Below the pieces are notes generated by a model, which had not been told where the DNA came from, searched no databases, and saw only the letters and a list, made by a program, of their open reading frames with translations. DNA of 64,000 nucleotides from Cristatella mucedo (Eukaryota; Bryozoa; Phylactolaemata; Cristatellidae), in the NCBI GenBank assembly GCA_009760855.2, contig WPIO01000051.1, positions 2,657,501-2,721,500 of the forward strand, written 5' to 3'. The translations under genes were made by a program, and so were the position numbers. The first letter of the stretch is position 1. The number at the start of each line of letters is the position of its first letter. Positions 44,256 to 54,479 of this stretch are shown one piece after another.

Positions 44256-44628
44256 CTAATGGTCAATTAATATTTCATCGAATTCTTCTTTAGTTACTTT
44301 ATCATCGTCTAATGCATCTACAATCTTTGAAACTAAGTTATGATTTGCTTGAAGAGTAGATCTTTTCCTTCTATCAATTTGTGATATTGTACTATCTATT
44401 GAAATTATCATTGTTGATAGTGCACCTAATACCGTTACTACGTGAGAAAGCTCCTCATGTTTTTGAATGTAAGTACTGGTTACTGTAATTGCAAGAGATA
44501 GCAGGATACCAATAAGTTGAAAAAAATATTTAACTCATTAATTTAGTTAAGCAACCTTTAATTCTATCATTGTCTAAAAGTATTTGATTATACTTGGTAT
44601 TTGCGTATTTGGTTCGAAGGTCTGACAT
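44256..44628 (-). pseudogene. Two-TM small membrane protein, one frameshift
   Basis: Start at 44628 after TTAATATAGGAACAAGGCA. The first 32 codons are hydrophilic (MSDLRTKYANTKYNQILLDN), then a one-base shift near 44533. The following frame has two hydrophobic segments (LIGILLSLAITVTSTYI and VVTVLGALSTMIISI) joined by a short QKHEELSH loop, then an amphipathic helix rich in Lys/Arg and an acidic end (ALDDDKVTKEEFDEILID). The 2TM-helix layout recalls SLATT-like membrane proteins, but I cannot assign it. It converges with the integrase (16-base gap). Confidence 0.6.
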
Positions 44629-44657
44629 TGCCTTGTTCCTATATTAATTTTTAGATT

Positions 44658-45275
44658 TTATTTCCAATGTCTAGGAATAGGTGTATGACGAAAATTTGGA
44701 AACATACAATTACAAGCATCACTACTACTATTTTCAGAAATTTCAATATCATAATCTGTTACTATAATTTTTGGAAAACCTAATTGTTCAAGTTCTTGAT
44801 CATAATCATACTTTGTTTTCCAAGAATGTTCATCTTTATCACAAAAAAGTCAGTACTAACATTATTATAATAGTTAGTATGATGTCTGCAATATGTATAT
44901 TCTTCACTTTGTAGGTTTGAAATCATTAATACAATTTCTTTATATTTCTCAGGCCATTCCATTTTACTAATTTCAGATCTTCTTTTCTTTTTACACTTTT
45001 CAATGTCTTTTTCAACTAAACATTTTCTCCAATAAACAGCTTTAGAAACAACTTCTTGTAAAATGTGTTCAAAACTATAGGCTATAAATTTGATCAAATA
45101 AACATGTATTGCATTCTGGATATGTATACTTTGTAACAAAAGAACTTAGTTCTTTAACCTTAGTAGGTACATCAATTATACGCATAGAGTATTTTTTAAA
45201 TATATTATTAACTCGTTTTTTCCAACTGCTTGCTTTTTCTCCTTTTCTCCTGAACAATGTTCAAGAAACATAGGA
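44658..45275 (-). pseudogene. Unknown Cys/His-rich basic protein near the right end, broken
   Basis: Overlapping minus-strand frames at 45257-45075 (SSWKKRVNNIFKKYSMRIID, YPECNTCLFDQIY) and 45139-44780 (VYWRKCLVEKDIEKCKKKRR, EEYTYCRHHTNYY) read as one gene split by frameshifts near 45080 and 44840. Coding sense continues to a TAA at 44658. No family recognised. It is the last gene before the right terminal repeat. Confidence 0.5.
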
Positions 45276-45360
45276 CAATGACATTTATATATTATAAATA
45301 AATCATTTAAATAAAATTATGTTTACTTTAATATAAATAAAATATATGACAAAAGTTTTT

Positions 45361-45482
45361 ATGTTGGAGGAAAAGTAAACTTTTGGGACATTTTCCATTT
45401 CAAGACTTCGAAATGCGAACGATAGTGAGCATGAGGAGGATTGAAAAGGGAAATGTCCTAAAAGGGTACTTTTCTTACAACA
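45361..45482 (-). repeat. Polinton right terminal inverted repeat
   Basis: Reverse complement of 24971-25092 with two visible mismatches; ends ...TTTTCTTACAACA. Confidence 0.95.
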
Positions 45483-45487
45483 CAGGG
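45483..45487. repeat. Polinton target-site duplication, right (CAGGG)
   Basis: Direct repeat of 24966-24970. Confidence 0.85.
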
Positions 45488-46565
45488 GTCTTTCGTAGCA
45501 GCGTTACAATGATAACAATAACATCGAGTCAGTCTGACTGAAGGGGCGGGACTGGGTTGCCCCAACCAAAACCATCGCCGATCGGGCCATGTAGGACAAA
45601 TAAACTATAGGCCCCTAGCCCCAGCCCCTTTCTTGGCTACCCATCAGCCTATTCGAGGGGCTATTGGGATACCAAGGGAGCGGCTAACAACGAGCTTAAA
45701 CAGCGAGCCGCTCTCTGGAGGCATGCCGACTGTCTCAAGGCGCATCTTCAACACCAATTCGGGGCTTATCGATTGCGAATGCATCATTCTCCTCAGATGA
45801 GGCTAAAAATTAAAACTTGTATTATTTGGCACACTAAGGCAGCTTAATCCCCATCCGGGCACTTGACATATCCCTCGGCGCTCGAGCCTGTGACCTAGGT
45901 CGTTAAAAGCGAGCACCTTAGTCCTGCGCCGGACCAGGGCGGCAAAAAGGATGGTAGCACGGCCTGCATGCAGTGTGCGAAATCAGGATTGGTTTCCAGT
46001 GGGTCTACCTTTTTTCCTGACGCGGAATCGTATTTTCAGAGTTCCCGACGAGGTAATTAATTCTTGGGCATGTCTAAATGGGACTGCAGATGAGAGCATT
46101 CTGGCTCTTCAAATCGGGCTGGCAATCTTGAAGACGGGTTCTGGGTGGTTCAATTTCTAAACAGAGCTTCAGGCTCTGTCAAAATGGAAAATATTTTTTT
46201 TTTTTAGAAGGGTTGGATGGTCTTTATGGTCGGTACGCCTTCGGTGCACCGCTTCGGGCTGTTTCTCCGGAGCGGGGCTACCGATGCATCGAGCCGGGGT
46301 TGCCTAAGCCTAGTGGCGGGCAGGCAGCCTTCGGGGCGCTGCTTCGGACTAATGGCTAATGGCGGCACCAGTCACTTCGAAGGTGTCTAGACCTTCGAAG
46401 CGACTGGCGCCGCCATTTTCAGAGTGGCGTCGCAGAATCAACGCGCCGCTTCTCTAGCTTCGGAGGACGCCTTTTCTTATAGCTGAGCTAGAAAGGCTGC
46501 TGGAGCGATACACGCTCACCTCCGTTTTAAGACGAGCTGCGATAAGAAACGATCGATACGGAACA
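45488..46565. other. Host DNA, GC-rich, with a long hairpin; no gene
   Basis: tRNA-like blocks near 45840-45930 (GGCACTTGACATATCCCTCG, CTCGAGCCTGTGACCTAGG) suggest a degraded SINE in minus orientation. A 26-base imperfect palindrome lies at 46359-46416. The frame at 45951-46160 has no recognisable domain. Confidence 0.4.
46359..46416. repeat. Hairpin, 26-bp arms, 6-base loop
   Basis: Arm ATGGCGGCACCAGTCACTTC plus GAAGGT pairs with 46391-46416 with two G-T compatible mismatches; the loop is GTCTAG. It could be a miniature inverted-repeat element or a transcribed hairpin. Confidence 0.85.
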
Positions 46566-46569
46566 ATTT

Positions 46570-46870
46570 ACTGAACCGCGGCGGCACACTAGGTAAGGCG
46601 GTTGCTTTTCACGACCTCGGGACAGCGTGCAGGATTCGAACCCACGACCTCGGTCCCGGGGATTCGAACCCACGACCTCGGTCCGAGGTCGTGGGTTCGA
46701 ATCCCCTGGACCGAGGTCGTGGGTTCGAATCCCCTGGATCGAGGTTGTGGGTTCGAATCCTGCGTGCTGGACGATTTTTTTATTGCTGCTGCAAGCGGTG
46801 GTGATCGATAACAGTAGAGGCTCTTCTGTCGCTATGCAAAAGAGGCTTTCGAATCAGTTAGTATTTTAAT
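46570..46870 (+). repeat. Rearranged type 1 SINE with multiplied B-box blocks
   Basis: The head (GGCACACTAGGTAAGGCGG) and body (GCAAGCGGTGGTGATCGATA, CTCTTCTGTCGCTATGC) are those of SINE 1. The B-box block occurs five times, two inverted (46632-46680) and three direct (46683-46760). A perfect 24-bp inverted repeat lies at 46658-46681 / 46683-46706. Confidence 0.8.
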
Positions 46871-47396
46871 TTCTACTGAAACGAGTTGTCGCGCTGAGGC
46901 CGCGCACCGGAAGGCACATAGTCCTTGACCGCCATGAGGAGGTATTCCTACAGCTTGCATTATTCCTCGCATTATTTCTCGAGGATGGTCGCGGAGGCGG
47001 TATCGGTTCGTTCGGCGGCGGTAGAAAAATAATACAACTCAATCCGCCAACCAGGTGGCTCTACAGCCCCTCCGTTCTCTCGCTGAGGCCATGTGACCAT
47101 GCGGTGGCCATGCGACCGAGGCTGCATCATTCCGCACAGCTTAGTGGGCGTGGAGCCTGCTGGTTTTTTTATGACCTACAGAGCTTCGCACGGCGTCTGC
47201 GCTTCGGCCGGCGACGGCTGAGTTACCGGAATCGACGCGCTCCCCATAACGGTCGCTTGGCGGGCCGGAGCTCCATTGTCTGCCAGCAGCAGCAGCGCGG
47301 TACAGTTCGGTCGGCTTCGGTACTGTTGGGCTGTCAGCCTTGGCTGGTGTACCGTTTAAACAGTGACGCGCTCAATCGGCCAGACTGTCACTGCTA
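46871..47396. other. GC-rich host DNA, no gene recognised
   Basis: CpG-rich sequence with short frames of biased composition; no domain or splice evidence. Confidence 0.4.
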
Positions 47397-47408
47397 AGAT
47401 ATACATAC

Positions 47409-47501
<93 letters not shown>

Positions 47502-47502
47502 C
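47397..47502. repeat. (AT)n microsatellite
   Basis: TATATA with ATACAT interruptions. Confidence 0.95.
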
Positions 47503-48722
47503 CGTTTGCGTTTCCTGAATTATGACGGCCAAGAACCGGTGGTGCGATAATCTATGGCCGAGGCAGCGTAAAGCAGCAGAAAGTGTCTGACAGGCAGGAG
47601 GCTGTTGCTCCTCGAGTTGTTGACCTGGAGCTGAGTGCCACTCGAGCCCGCTTGAGCTTTGGTCTGCACTCCATCGCCGCTGCTACAAGCTGTGGCCCTC
47701 CACCGCCATCCAATAGACTTCTCTACGCTACGCATATCACGGCCTCGCCATCTTGACGTGCGTGCACTCTTCGCGGCCCTTCATACCCGCCGCCGCCGCG
47801 TACGTTGGCGCGGCGTCTGCACAGTCGTCGGTGGCCGCCGCGACTCCGAGGCTCAGAGCGTCGCCGCGGTAGTCGTCTCTCGCGGCGACGGCGGCGGCGG
47901 AGACTGGCGCCGCTACGAGCGCTGCGCTTGCGGCCCGGTTCTGTCCGGACGTGGAAGTCGCACGCCCCGTTCGGGACACCCGTCTACCCCTCGAATAATA
48001 ATAATAATGCACTTGATACAGCGCCCTCAGAGAACTCAATCTCTCTCTAGGCGCTTTACATTTGCTGCAAAGGGAAATGCAATTGAAAGGGTTCGCCGCC
48101 TTCAACGTTCTTCCGTCGGCGGTCCTTCGCATGGTTATAGTGGGCTAACGACGGCTGGCCCGAGCTCATTTTTAAGGTTAGATAGGGCGCTGATCATTTG
48201 AGAACGCAGGGGCAACTCTTGGAGAGCCGGTATTTTAGCATGCTCTGCCCACGTCTCTGGCGTCGATTTACAGCAGTTTTCTCCCTCGCAAATGAGAATG
48301 AAGCTGACTTTTTTTTGGCACGGTCGCACTACTGTCGCTCCTGTTTTCGCTTCGTCGAGTCAGTAGCAGGTTCCAAGGCTCTCGAAAGACGTGCCTCGTA
48401 CGGTCTGCTTCTCTTAGGCATCGTGATGTGGCTGATGATGCCTAAGAGAAGAGGTCACGTGATGTGGCTGATGATGCCCACTGTCAGTGTCTGATCATCT
48501 CAGACGCGTGTGTCCGGCAATGTATCTCGCACGGAAACTCTGGGTCTCTGCAGCCCGAATAGCCGCTTCAGAGGGCGGTTTGTGAGTGCTCTAGTGCATA
48601 GACGTTTTGGTTTTTCGCTAAGCTAACAACACAGGGGCGTGCAGACAGTGTAGTCTCGCTGATCAGCTTGCACGAGCAGTCGAGGTAGGTCGCCGAGAGT
48701 TCTATTGAATGTGCTAACTTCA
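47503..48722. other. CpG-rich host DNA with LINE A tail (47996-48095)
   Basis: A LINE A 3' tail on the minus strand (AATAATAATAATGCACTTGA, hairpin, GCAAAGGGAAATGCAATTG) sits at 47996-48095. The 180-codon frame at 47659-48201 runs through this tail and is a composition artefact. Two copies of a GTGATGTGGCTGATGATGCC unit occur at 48422-48480. No gene recognised. Confidence 0.45.
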
Positions 48723-48862
48723 CCACGGACCTGGTTGGGCCCAGTGGTTAAGGTGCTCGCCCCGACCAAGGTATGGCGTGGGCTCGAGCCCCGTGGCATA
48801 TGTGAAGCACCTGAATAGAGATTAAGTTCTCTTAGATTCTACACAAATGAATTACTTATCAT
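48723..48862 (+). repeat. tRNA-derived SINE (type 2) with LINE-like 3' end
   Basis: A-box-like CCAGTGGTTAAGGTGCTCGC and B-box-like GGGCTCGAGCCCC, then GTGAAGCACCTGAATAGAGA and TTAAGTTCTCTTAG, which resembles the 3' hairpin of LINE A. A second copy lies at 59205 and a minus-strand copy at 58545. Confidence 0.75.
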
Positions 48863-51800
48863 CTAACACTCTGCGGCTGGGTGGAAAGCACTCGTGAGTA
48901 CGTTCTAGAAGATGTACAGCTGAAGACAAGGCCCTCGGAGAGGGCGAGACTCTTAAACGCAGGGTTCTGGTCGCACCGGTCTATAGACCGACGTGGAATT
49001 GTTAACAAAGGTGTCCTCGATGTCTCCTCTCGCTTGCACTGGAAAATGCAACGACAGTGTATTCGGACAAGCAGTCATATATACAGCCTTTAAATACGCC
49101 CGTGTACTTGTTGGCGTTGGTGGAAGCTTCCCCTTGAAAAATCGGTCCGATCGAATCCGAACGCCTGAGCTCGCACTTTCCCATCGCGGAGCGAGCCATC
49201 GGCTCCATCGCTGGCTGGCGTCGTTCGTGTAACGCGTCACGCGCGAGGTGACCCAGCCCCCCTCGACGTCACGCCAGAGACAGGTATGGCGTTCCCCCCC
49301 CCCCCGGAGAGACGAAGCGACTGTCTCGACTGTCTGGTGCCCCGATGCCAGCCAGGTGCGTGCACTTAAGCCCGTTTCCTGGTAGCGTCGGCGGCAGCTT
49401 TATCCTAGTGGGCTCCATAGTCAAGTCATTAAGCCTCTAGATGGGTCGACAATCGACTCAAAGAATTTGCATGCTATTTTCGCGACTAAGTTGCAGATCG
49501 ACGGCTGCCATTTGTTCAGCTCGGAGCTTAGTTTCGCCGCGTTCCCTTTCCTTCTCTCGTTCTCCAAGGGAGAGCACGCGAACGCCCCTGCACATTCCAG
49601 GGTGGCAGTCCGCTCGCTGGCTGGTGGCCTGCCGTACCGCGTCGATCGGCCCACGGATTCGCGGGCGCTCCTCCTCATAGCAGGCTTGCGACATACGATT
49701 ACGATGGCGTCGTCGTATTCGTGTTTAAACTTACGGGCCGGGGCAACAGGCGGCTGGCCAGCGGCCCCCTCAACCCGGCTAACTCGCGTCGTTTGTTCAC
49801 ACGGCTGCCATACAGGGCGCTGGCGACAGCCTGCTATGAGCCCTGTGCCCATAGCAGACTGATGCCGCCGTACGAACAAACGGCGCCGAATTAGCCGGTC
49901 ATGTCCTCTCTCTCCTCCCTCACTCCCTCCCCCGGCCCGTGGGACATTAGAACACGCCGGGCCTACGGGACAGTCGGCTGACAGGGTTGCCGACTGCAGA
50001 GCGGCGGCGGCGCGATGGGCTTCGGCCGCGCCGCCGTCCTCCCGGTTCGATCGTTGCTCGGCCGCGGCTCCGAGCAGATGGCACCTGCTCGCACCTGCTG
50101 CTGTCGACTGCCAATCTGCGGCGACTCGCTTGCTGTTCTTCTCGAGCCTCGGAATAATTACCCAGCTTCGTGCTATATTGAGTGGGTACCGCCCGGTAGT
50201 GGCCATCCGCCCTTCCGGCACGGTGGCGGCTGGGGTGAGGTGGTGCTAATAGTAGCCGCAAGTTGCGATTGTGGCTGCTGCGGTAAGCACCAGTGACTGT
50301 GACCGAGTGCTCGCTCACGCAGCAGATATCAGCTTGATATCAGCGAATCGCCTACTAAATGAGGCGTGGACTACTACTTCACTAGCCGCAGGATCGCTCA
50401 CTGTAGCAAGCGGAGTAATTAAGCGCTCCTGTCTCTTAAGGCGGCTTCAAATTATTATTAGCACCACCTGCGGGGACGGGGTGTGCACTGCTGAGAAGGG
50501 GGCGATTGCAGTCAACCTAGGCTACAGCACCTGCGTATATCCCTCGAATTTTTCTTTTAACAATCGACACAGTCTAGTCTCGTTATTTGGACAACGTCAA
50601 TTGATTTCAGGCTGCTTGCCTTATGCTAGCAACTGCTGAGCCATCCGTAATTTCAAGGAATCAATCATTTAAACTAGTAATCATTAGGAAACTGCCCCGG
50701 GATAGAGGCTGCTCCGAAGTATACCACGGGGCTGGAAAAGTTTGCCTATTTTTAGCTTTCGAAGAGAAATCCGGTCACTTCTAAAGCTATTTAGAATAGG
50801 ATTGTCCAAAGGACAATTCTGGTTTTTCGCCATATCTGTAGATTGGCACTCGACCGGTCGCGCTCAGGAGACGCACAGTGCCTCGTGTGAAACGAGCTCC
50901 GCGATACCCTTTACCTAGTGCATTCTTGCCATAGCGTTCGCTTCGACAACGGACCAGGCGGATCGCGAAACGAGTTCCATGCTTGTGTTTTGGAGTTCGC
51001 TGAGCACATTCCGGTCGGCAGTGCTAGGCGATAGGGCACTGCCGCCAAGTAGACGTCGCGTGCCATGGAGATTAACCCGCTAAGCATTCCGGAGGAGCCA
51101 GTTTTGTCGCCGCTGGCATTGAATCCTCGAGAAACGAATCCGACCCGAAAGCTCTGCCTTTCTCTTGCGCGCGTGCGCTTGCTGCTCGCCTCGTTTGAGC
51201 GAACGGATGCAGGAACGTGCGGCGACGACATCTAAAGCTCGAACTGCAGGAGGAACAGCTGGGGAAGCGTGGGGGGTAACTTCTGAGCTGCAGCTGTCAG
51301 CTGATATCGAGTGCCAGCTCGAGGGCACCCGCTTTTAACTGGGAGGGAGGCAGACCAGCCTGGGATCGCCTTTCCTGCGGAACGCGAGCTTAACCTCGCG
51401 GGCGGCTTCGGAAGCCATTACGATGACAAAGGGAGGATTTTAATCCCACGATTATAACCTCCCGTGCCAAAAAAAGGGGGTCACGGGAAGAGTAAGATGG
51501 AAGCCGTCACTCGGCGAACGACTGAGATCACAAGTGCGGCACTAGTGGACGACCGTGATGAAGTTAGGCAGCCTGCTATGAGCAGAAGTCGGCTAGTGGA
51601 GCGCGGGAGGCCGCGGAGCGATCGAAGCTCAATCGCCGCGCCGCGATAGCCACGATCTTTTTTACCTCGGCCGAGTCAGCCCACAATACTATTTACCCAG
51701 TTTTCCGACCTAATCTGAGCGATAAGGTGGGAAAACTGTACTGTCACCTCAGGCCTTTGCTACCGCTCTTCCTTACCTAGGTGCTCTCAGAGGCATGCGA

Positions 51801-52095
51801 TTATTCTTGCGATTGTGCGATTATTCTATTCGTACGATTATTCGTACGAATGTGGAGAGGTGAGAGTCACAAGGTCCAGTCGCTCGGCTTGGGTAGACAA
51901 TATCGGTGCTTCAGTAGCCTAGAGGCATTCGAGCACTAGTAGTAATCAGATCGATGTCATCGACCAAAAGAACATTTGTGCATTATTTACACGCGAGTAG
52001 CTAGCATGCGACAGTTTTTTGGCTCAGAGTTTAGATACGCCTGTTTTGCAAGCACGGTTTAAACATCCTAAGAAAGCTAACCTAATAAATACAGG
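48863..52095. other. GC-rich host DNA, no gene recognised
   Basis: Long frames (for example 49421-50221 minus) reflect CpG-rich composition and overlap frames on the other strand. A poly-C run is at 49296-49306. I found no domain, splice-supported exon or RNA gene; regulatory DNA for the downstream gene is possible but not shown. Confidence 0.4.
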
Positions 52096-52099
52096 TATG

Positions 52100-52262
52100 C
52101 AAGTATATTAGTTGCTTTCACGGCCTCGGTCCCGAGGTCGTGGGTTCGATTCCTGCGGTGGGGCGATCCTTTATCGCCACTGCAAGCGGTGGTGATAGCC
52201 GTAAAGGCTCTTCTGTCGCTATACAAAAAGAGGCTGTTTAATCAGCTAGGATTTATTTATTT
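52100..52262 (+). repeat. tRNA-derived SINE (type 1), 5'-truncated
   Basis: Starts within the A/B interval (GCTTTCACGGCCTCGGTCCC), then B-box GGTTCGATTCC and the full body; tail TTTATTTATTTA. Confidence 0.85.
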
Positions 52263-52269
52263 ATTTAGT

Positions 52270-53010
52270 CATATTAGTCTGTAGAGAGGCAGAGACAGAG
52301 ACAGACAGAGACAGACAGAGACAGACAGACAGATGGGGAGAGAGACGGAGAGAGAGATGGAGAGAGGGAGGGAGAGAGAGAGAGACAGAGCGACAGAGAC
52401 GGAGAGAGACCGAGACGGAGAGACAGAGAGAGACAGAGACGGAGAGAGAGACAGACAGAGACGGAGAGACAGACACAGAGAGACGGAGAGACAGACAGAG
52501 ACAGACAGAGACAGACATAGACAGACAGAGACAGACAGAGACAGACAGAGACAGACAGAGACAGACAGAGACAGACAGAGACAGACAGAGACAGACAGAG
52601 ACAGACAGAGACAGACAGAGACAGACAGAGACAGACAGAGACAGACAGAGACAGACAGAGACAGACAGAGACAGACAGAGACAGACAGAGACAGACAGAG
52701 ACAGACAGAGACAGACAGAGACAGACAGAGACAGACAGAGAGAGATAATAATAATAATACACACAGAGAGACAGAAAGAGGCATAGAGACAGAGAGACAG
52801 ACAGAGACAGAGAGACAGACAGAGATGGAGAGATAATAATAATGATACACACAGAGAGACAGAGAGAGAGGCATAGAGACAGACAGAGACAGAGGGACAG
52901 ACAGAGCAGACAGAGAGGAAGAGATAATACTAATAATATACGCAGAGAGATACAGAGACAGAGAGGGAGTCAGAGACAGTCAGACAGATAGAGAGGGGAG
53001 AGAGAGCGCT
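52270..53010. repeat. GACAGACAGA minisatellite array
   Basis: A 10-base unit ACAGACAGAG is repeated almost perfectly at 52490-52740, flanked by GAGA/GACA-rich degenerate copies and short AATAATAAT interruptions at 52745, 52834 and 52925. The long frames across it are low-complexity artefacts. Confidence 0.95.
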
Positions 53011-54140
53011 ATCTCAACGTTTCCCTTCCTGTACCACGTGACCGGCGCTTACTCGGTTGACTGCGAGGCGAACCGAGAGGATTGGCACCGACACTCGCTC
53101 CCAGCCGACCGAGCAGCACCGAGTCTACCGCATCCGTGTTGGCTGCCGGAGGCTTAAACTCGGTGCTCGCAAATGGCCAGTGACACCTGTAAGCGATAAT
53201 CCCTATCGCCGCGACAGCTGGGGTCTGAAAGGAGAGAGAAAGAGAGAGAGAGAATCCTCTAGGCGCCGGCAGAATGTGTCGGCGCCGGCGAAAGCGGAAG
53301 TGAGAATGCTGCTCTGAGCACCCTCTGCAGCAAGAGCGCGAGCGTGGCCTCGCAGCATCCGGTTCGCGATTTCGACGACGACCAGTTTCTAATTCGCTCT
53401 GCAATCGCCGAAATGCGCACGCTAAAGGCGCTAGAGCCCTAGAGCCGCATTAGGTGCGGCTCTAGGGCTCTGCCGTTGCCAGCCTGGCGTGTACCTCGGA
53501 GTAAGTGCTCGCAATTCGCTGGGGCGGGCGGCGCCGGGCTCGAAGGCCGGATGCCGAGAGAGCCGAGTATCGGTCGCCCGATCGGCCAGTCCTTCGCCCG
53601 TCGACCGTCGCGTCGTCGCGGCTGCGCTCGTGAAATCGCAGCAGTCAGAAGCGCCCGAGGAAGTCAAGTGGCTGCAGAGATCGAAGACATAGCGGCGATC
53701 CCGTTGTTTTGTGCGGATGTCCCGCAGGTTTGTGTGGATGTCCGTCGCTCTTTCCGGCGCTCTCTCGCTGGCACGCTCCTCTCGGCCAGTGAAGACTCCC
53801 GGAACGCACCGACACGTGCATTCATCCAAACCGCGAGCTGAGCGAGCTCCGGCCGGCGCTCCGCAAGGCGCTCGGTGGGACGGTTGCAAGAGATTAGCAC
53901 AGCCTTAGATAGCAGCCTACTCCCTCCAAGCCGCGCCAAGGCGCATGTCAGCGGCTGGCTGACGATTACCGCCGCCCGGCTGCACGTCAAAGGCTCCGCC
54001 GAAGCCTATTTAGGGCCAACTCCGACTCCGCAGTCCGAGTTCCTTTCTGCAGCGCGGTCACGCATGTGCTCGCCGACGACTTCGCTCCGATTTTGAATTC
54101 GAGAGTCTCGCCTGAGCGGGAGGCTCTACCAGCGACTAGC
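53011..54140. other. GC-rich host DNA with a 17-bp inverted repeat
   Basis: No gene recognised. A perfect 17-base inverted repeat (53433-53449 / 53455-53471) with a 5-base spacer could form a hairpin. Confidence 0.4.
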
Positions 54141-54144
54141 TCTG

Positions 54145-54221
54145 GCCTTTCTCTCTCTGCCTCTCTCTCTGTCTCTCTCTCTGTCTCTCTCTCTCTCTCT
54201 GTCTCTCTCTGTCTCTCTCTG

Positions 54222-54274
<53 letters not shown>

Positions 54275-54331
54275 CTCTCTCTGTGTTTCTCTGTCTGTCT
54301 CTGTCTCTCTATCTGTCTGCCTGCCTGTCTG

Positions 54332-54362
<31 letters not shown>

Positions 54363-54419
54363 GTGTCTCTCTCTGTGTCTGTGTTTCTCTGTCTGTCTCT
54401 GTCTCTCTATCTGTCTGCC

Positions 54420-54478
<59 letters not shown>
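54145..54478. repeat. (CT)n / (GTCT)n microsatellite
   Basis: CTCTCTGT- and GTCTGTCT-type units over about 330 bases. Confidence 0.95.
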
Positions 54479-54479
54479 G

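Larger units (their letters stand above)
24971..45482. mobile_element. Polinton/Maverick (adintovirus-like) provirus, 20.5 kb
   Basis: The element is bounded by 122-bp terminal inverted repeats and a 5-bp target duplication. It carries the Polinton hallmark set: protein-primed PolB, retroviral-type integrase, packaging ATPase, adenain-like protease and double-jelly-roll capsid protein. Extra genes (PLA2, nuclease, fibre-like proteins, zinc ribbons) fit the adintovirus-like animal Polintons. The DNA is conspicuously AT-rich beside GC-rich host DNA on the right. Most core genes carry stops or frameshifts and two LINE A copies are inserted, so this is a dead integrated copy, unless part of the frameshifts are assembly errors. 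Confidence 0.95.

Noticed and set aside
25140-44640. T7-like phage promoter for the TATAG motif
   Set aside because: TATAG resembles the end of T7-type promoters, but the element encodes no recognisable RNA polymerase and the upstream part of such promoters is not conserved.
47659-48201. 180-codon plus-strand frame
   Set aside because: GC-rich composition, runs through a LINE A tail, and overlaps long frames on other strands; no domain.
49421-50221. 266-codon minus-strand frame
   Set aside because: Low-information composition, overlapped by several frames on the other strand.
52261-52874. Long Ser/Leu/Val/Cys-rich frames
   Set aside because: They translate the GACAGACAGA minisatellite; not genes. 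Also considered as a CRISPR-like array, but there are no spacers.
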